DNA of 64,000 nucleotides from Gyrodactylus bullatarudis (taxonomy: Eukaryota; Platyhelminthes; Monogenea; Gyrodactylidea; Gyrodactylidae): NCBI GenBank assembly GCA_012064415.1, contig SSNU01000135.1, forward strand, positions 124,001 to 188,000, read 5' to 3'. Shown here piece after piece: positions 23,874-64,000 of this stretch; the first letter of the stretch is position 1; each line of letters begins with the position of its first letter. Under the pieces are notes generated by a model. It had not been told where the DNA came from and did not search any database. It saw nothing but the letters and a program-made list of their open reading frames with translations. The position numbers and the translations under genes are program-made.

Positions 23874-26041
23874 TTATAGTTAATCTATACCGAACAGCTT
23901 CTTGAAGAACTATACTTGATTCATCGTTATTATAACCCAAGAGTCTAACCAGAATTTATTTATTTTACTAATTAAGATAACAAAAGTTTTATTCTTCTTC
24001 TTAAAACTTAAATCTTAGTGTTAAATAATTCTGTCTCCTTTGGAAAATGTAACAAGACAGTCCCCTTTCTTAGTGAGTGATAAAATCTTCTTAAATACGA
24101 TGAAAACCTGTCCAGAATTATTTCTATTTTACGGTTATTATTTTCCATCCAAGTGGTAAAAACTTGAATATTTCCCCTGTTTTAAAAGTATGGTTTTTCC
24201 TTTATCTGATTCAGACATTTGTCCTCCTCCCCACCTTTTTTCCAACCAACTTTTACAACACCTCTACTTTCATATTTATCCCTGAAATTGGTTTAAACTC
24301 AGTGAAATTTTTGTTTGGAAATATAAATCCATTTCATACCAAATCAATCGCTATATACCACATTCTGTTGTCTTTATTTCAGTTTACAAGAAAGAGAACC
24401 TACATCCAAAGCTAGTGTAAGAATACATTGGTTGGCAGGAGATTCATGCTGGCTTTCGCCCTTTCAACTTTTTCCCTCTTTTTCTTGTTTGTGTACTCTT
24501 TTGGAAAATCTGTCGTAGAACTGCAACAGGTTTCCGATTTAGTTAAACTCTCATTATATTTCTCACGGAATAATTATATAACCATTCTGCATAAAATATA
24601 GCTTACCTGTCTTTTTGAAACCATACTTTTCTTCGTGTAATGAATACAGACAAGAATTCTTTCAAACAGATTTTTCTATGCAAATTGTATAAACATTATA
24701 GGGAAGATAATATGAAGTTGTGGTCCTTGCTCGAAGAATTTAGAATTTGCTCTGAAAATACCAAATATAGAGTTATTATGGACAAGAATTTTCAATATCG
24801 ATTAAAATAAGAATTCCTATTTCTTGGTCAGTATCACGGTCTTTGAAAATACCCAAATAATAGCAAGTTGTGATCCTAAATTACCCCTTTTGACCAATCT
24901 CTTGCAATGAAATAAAGTTATTAATATTTATTGGTGAGGTGTTCTTGAAAGGATTTTAGAAAATGGAAAACCACTCAAAGACCTAGCTCAACTTTACTAA
25001 ACTTTGACCGAAAATTCCAAAAAATAAGATTTTTCAGATCAATCGATAGAAAATTGAATTCTGATCAGATTGGTATTTGGGAAGGGATTAAAACAAGATT
25101 AAAGATTGCTACAGTTTTCATGAATGTCAATATTAGTGTAAAATGAAATATAGACTTTATAAATTACAAGTTATTATTTGTCAAAAAATGAATGGAGAAA
25201 GCTACTCCCCCTAAATATGCTTCTCAACTGTAGCCGCCTGGCATTCATAGATACAATTAAAATAAGAGTTGTAGACAGTGTAAAAACTTTCAGTAGATAT
25301 TATAATTTAATTACAATCGGGTAGTAAATTGATCCTACAACCAAGAGGGCTCTTTTCTTATCATCGTTTTCCGGATAGTGCACGCATTTCTTTCATGTTT
25401 ATATGGGAAAGAGTAGAGGGAATGAAGAAAAAAGTTGCAACCAAATTGTAAATTACAATTTTATCACGAATACTGTATTTTTATTCTTTTTAAAAAGAGA
25501 AAAATAATAATATTCTCAGGTCAAGATTATCCCACTATAATTTCACCAAATGTAAACAAAAGGAGAATTGAAAATTTATTCCTCAATCTTACCATCTAAG
25601 CTGCATGCAGTTCAATTTACAGTACACGTATCTTTGAAGCGATGCCATATGTAATCTTGCTATTGAATAAACTGAATATTGCTACTTTTATCCATGGCTC
25701 AAAGTTCATTAGTGTGATAATACAGTCACAACGAGGACAGACTATTATGTCCTAAGAGTTAGATCTACAAGATCAAGATCTGGAGTAAAATTGGACTTAG
25801 TTGAATTTAGACGGAAATAAATTTGAAATATTTTTACATATAGCTACTTTTAAGTAGTTTGACGAATATACAGTAATTTTATGGTGGGAATGAAAATACT
25901 ATTTTCTGATTGGTTACTCGAGTCTAGCCAGTAGGATTCAAATGATTCACTTTTAAAAACTAAGATAGCCTTTTTATTCATATTAATAAGGAATAACGTT
26001 TCATTGCAGTATAGTACGATAACAATGTTGACTATTTTAAC
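23874..26041. other. 5' flank of the nephrin-like gene; no other gene seen
   Basis: No upstream coding exon or clear promoter motif can be assigned. 5' untranslated exons of the gene that starts at 26042 could lie here or further left but are not visible from sequence alone. Confidence 0.35.
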
Positions 26042-63781
<37,740 letters not shown>

Positions 63782-64000
63782 GTGAGAATAACATTTTTAA
63801 GACATTAACTTTTATGACTTTTAATTCCAATGAATAACAATGTATAAGGTCTTGACTAGTAACGGATGCAGGCAATTTGGATCGATTTCTGGTATCCATA
63901 GTGATCCATTTTTTCATTCAATTGAATTAACTTTTGTCCGACTCTTTGGCATAAAATTCTTTTGGCAACTGAGAATTTATTGATTTTATGGGAAATGAAA
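63782..64000 (+). other. Start of intron 9 (incomplete)
   Basis: Begins with the donor GTGAGA. The frame stays open to a TAA at 63835-63837, but the strong donor and the lack of a membrane segment argue that splicing continues past the window. Confidence 0.65.

Overview
This looks like an AT-rich eukaryotic (animal) genomic segment. The evidence is a multi-exon gene on the + strand with GT/AG introns and immunoglobulin domains of the nephrin/sticks-and-stones type, plus Tc1, hAT-like and Penelope-like transposon copies. The composition and repeat load would suit an arthropod, for example a copepod crustacean, but that is an inference; nothing in the window fixes the species.

Positions 1-26041 hold no convincing protein-coding gene. 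They are packed with repeats: a 1.08-kb near-perfect palindrome with a 3-bp target duplication (4136-5211), a hAT-like nonautonomous element with an exact 8-bp target duplication (10070-10657), a Penelope-like retroelement remnant with 374-bp inverted arms that each carry a hammerhead-ribozyme-like core (12315-13429), several foldback repeats of a dispersed family called A here, and copies of a repeat (family B) that keeps a Tyr/Asn-rich reading frame.

Positions 26042-63781 carry nine coding exons (346, 180, 179, 202, 306, 396, 126, 136 and 725 bp) of a nephrin-like cell-surface protein. The exons join in frame at every junction. They encode a signal peptide and six Ig-like domains, and the gene runs off the right edge. 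Its introns are large (up to 10.5 kb) and contain a broken Tc1 transposase, further Penelope-type fragments with ribozyme-like motifs, a second hAT-like element and family A/B repeats.

The 8.2-kb intron between exons 6 and 7 contains two complete three-exon genes on the opposite strand (58135-54639 and 61347-59133). They are tandem paralogues of a family I do not recognise. In the first, each of the three exons encodes one copy of a diverged module of about 190 residues. The second has lost the middle module while keeping the frame. A 126-bp stretch of exon 3 is identical in the two copies although the rest has diverged, which suggests gene conversion. This nested antisense family is the most novel feature of the window; its function is unknown.
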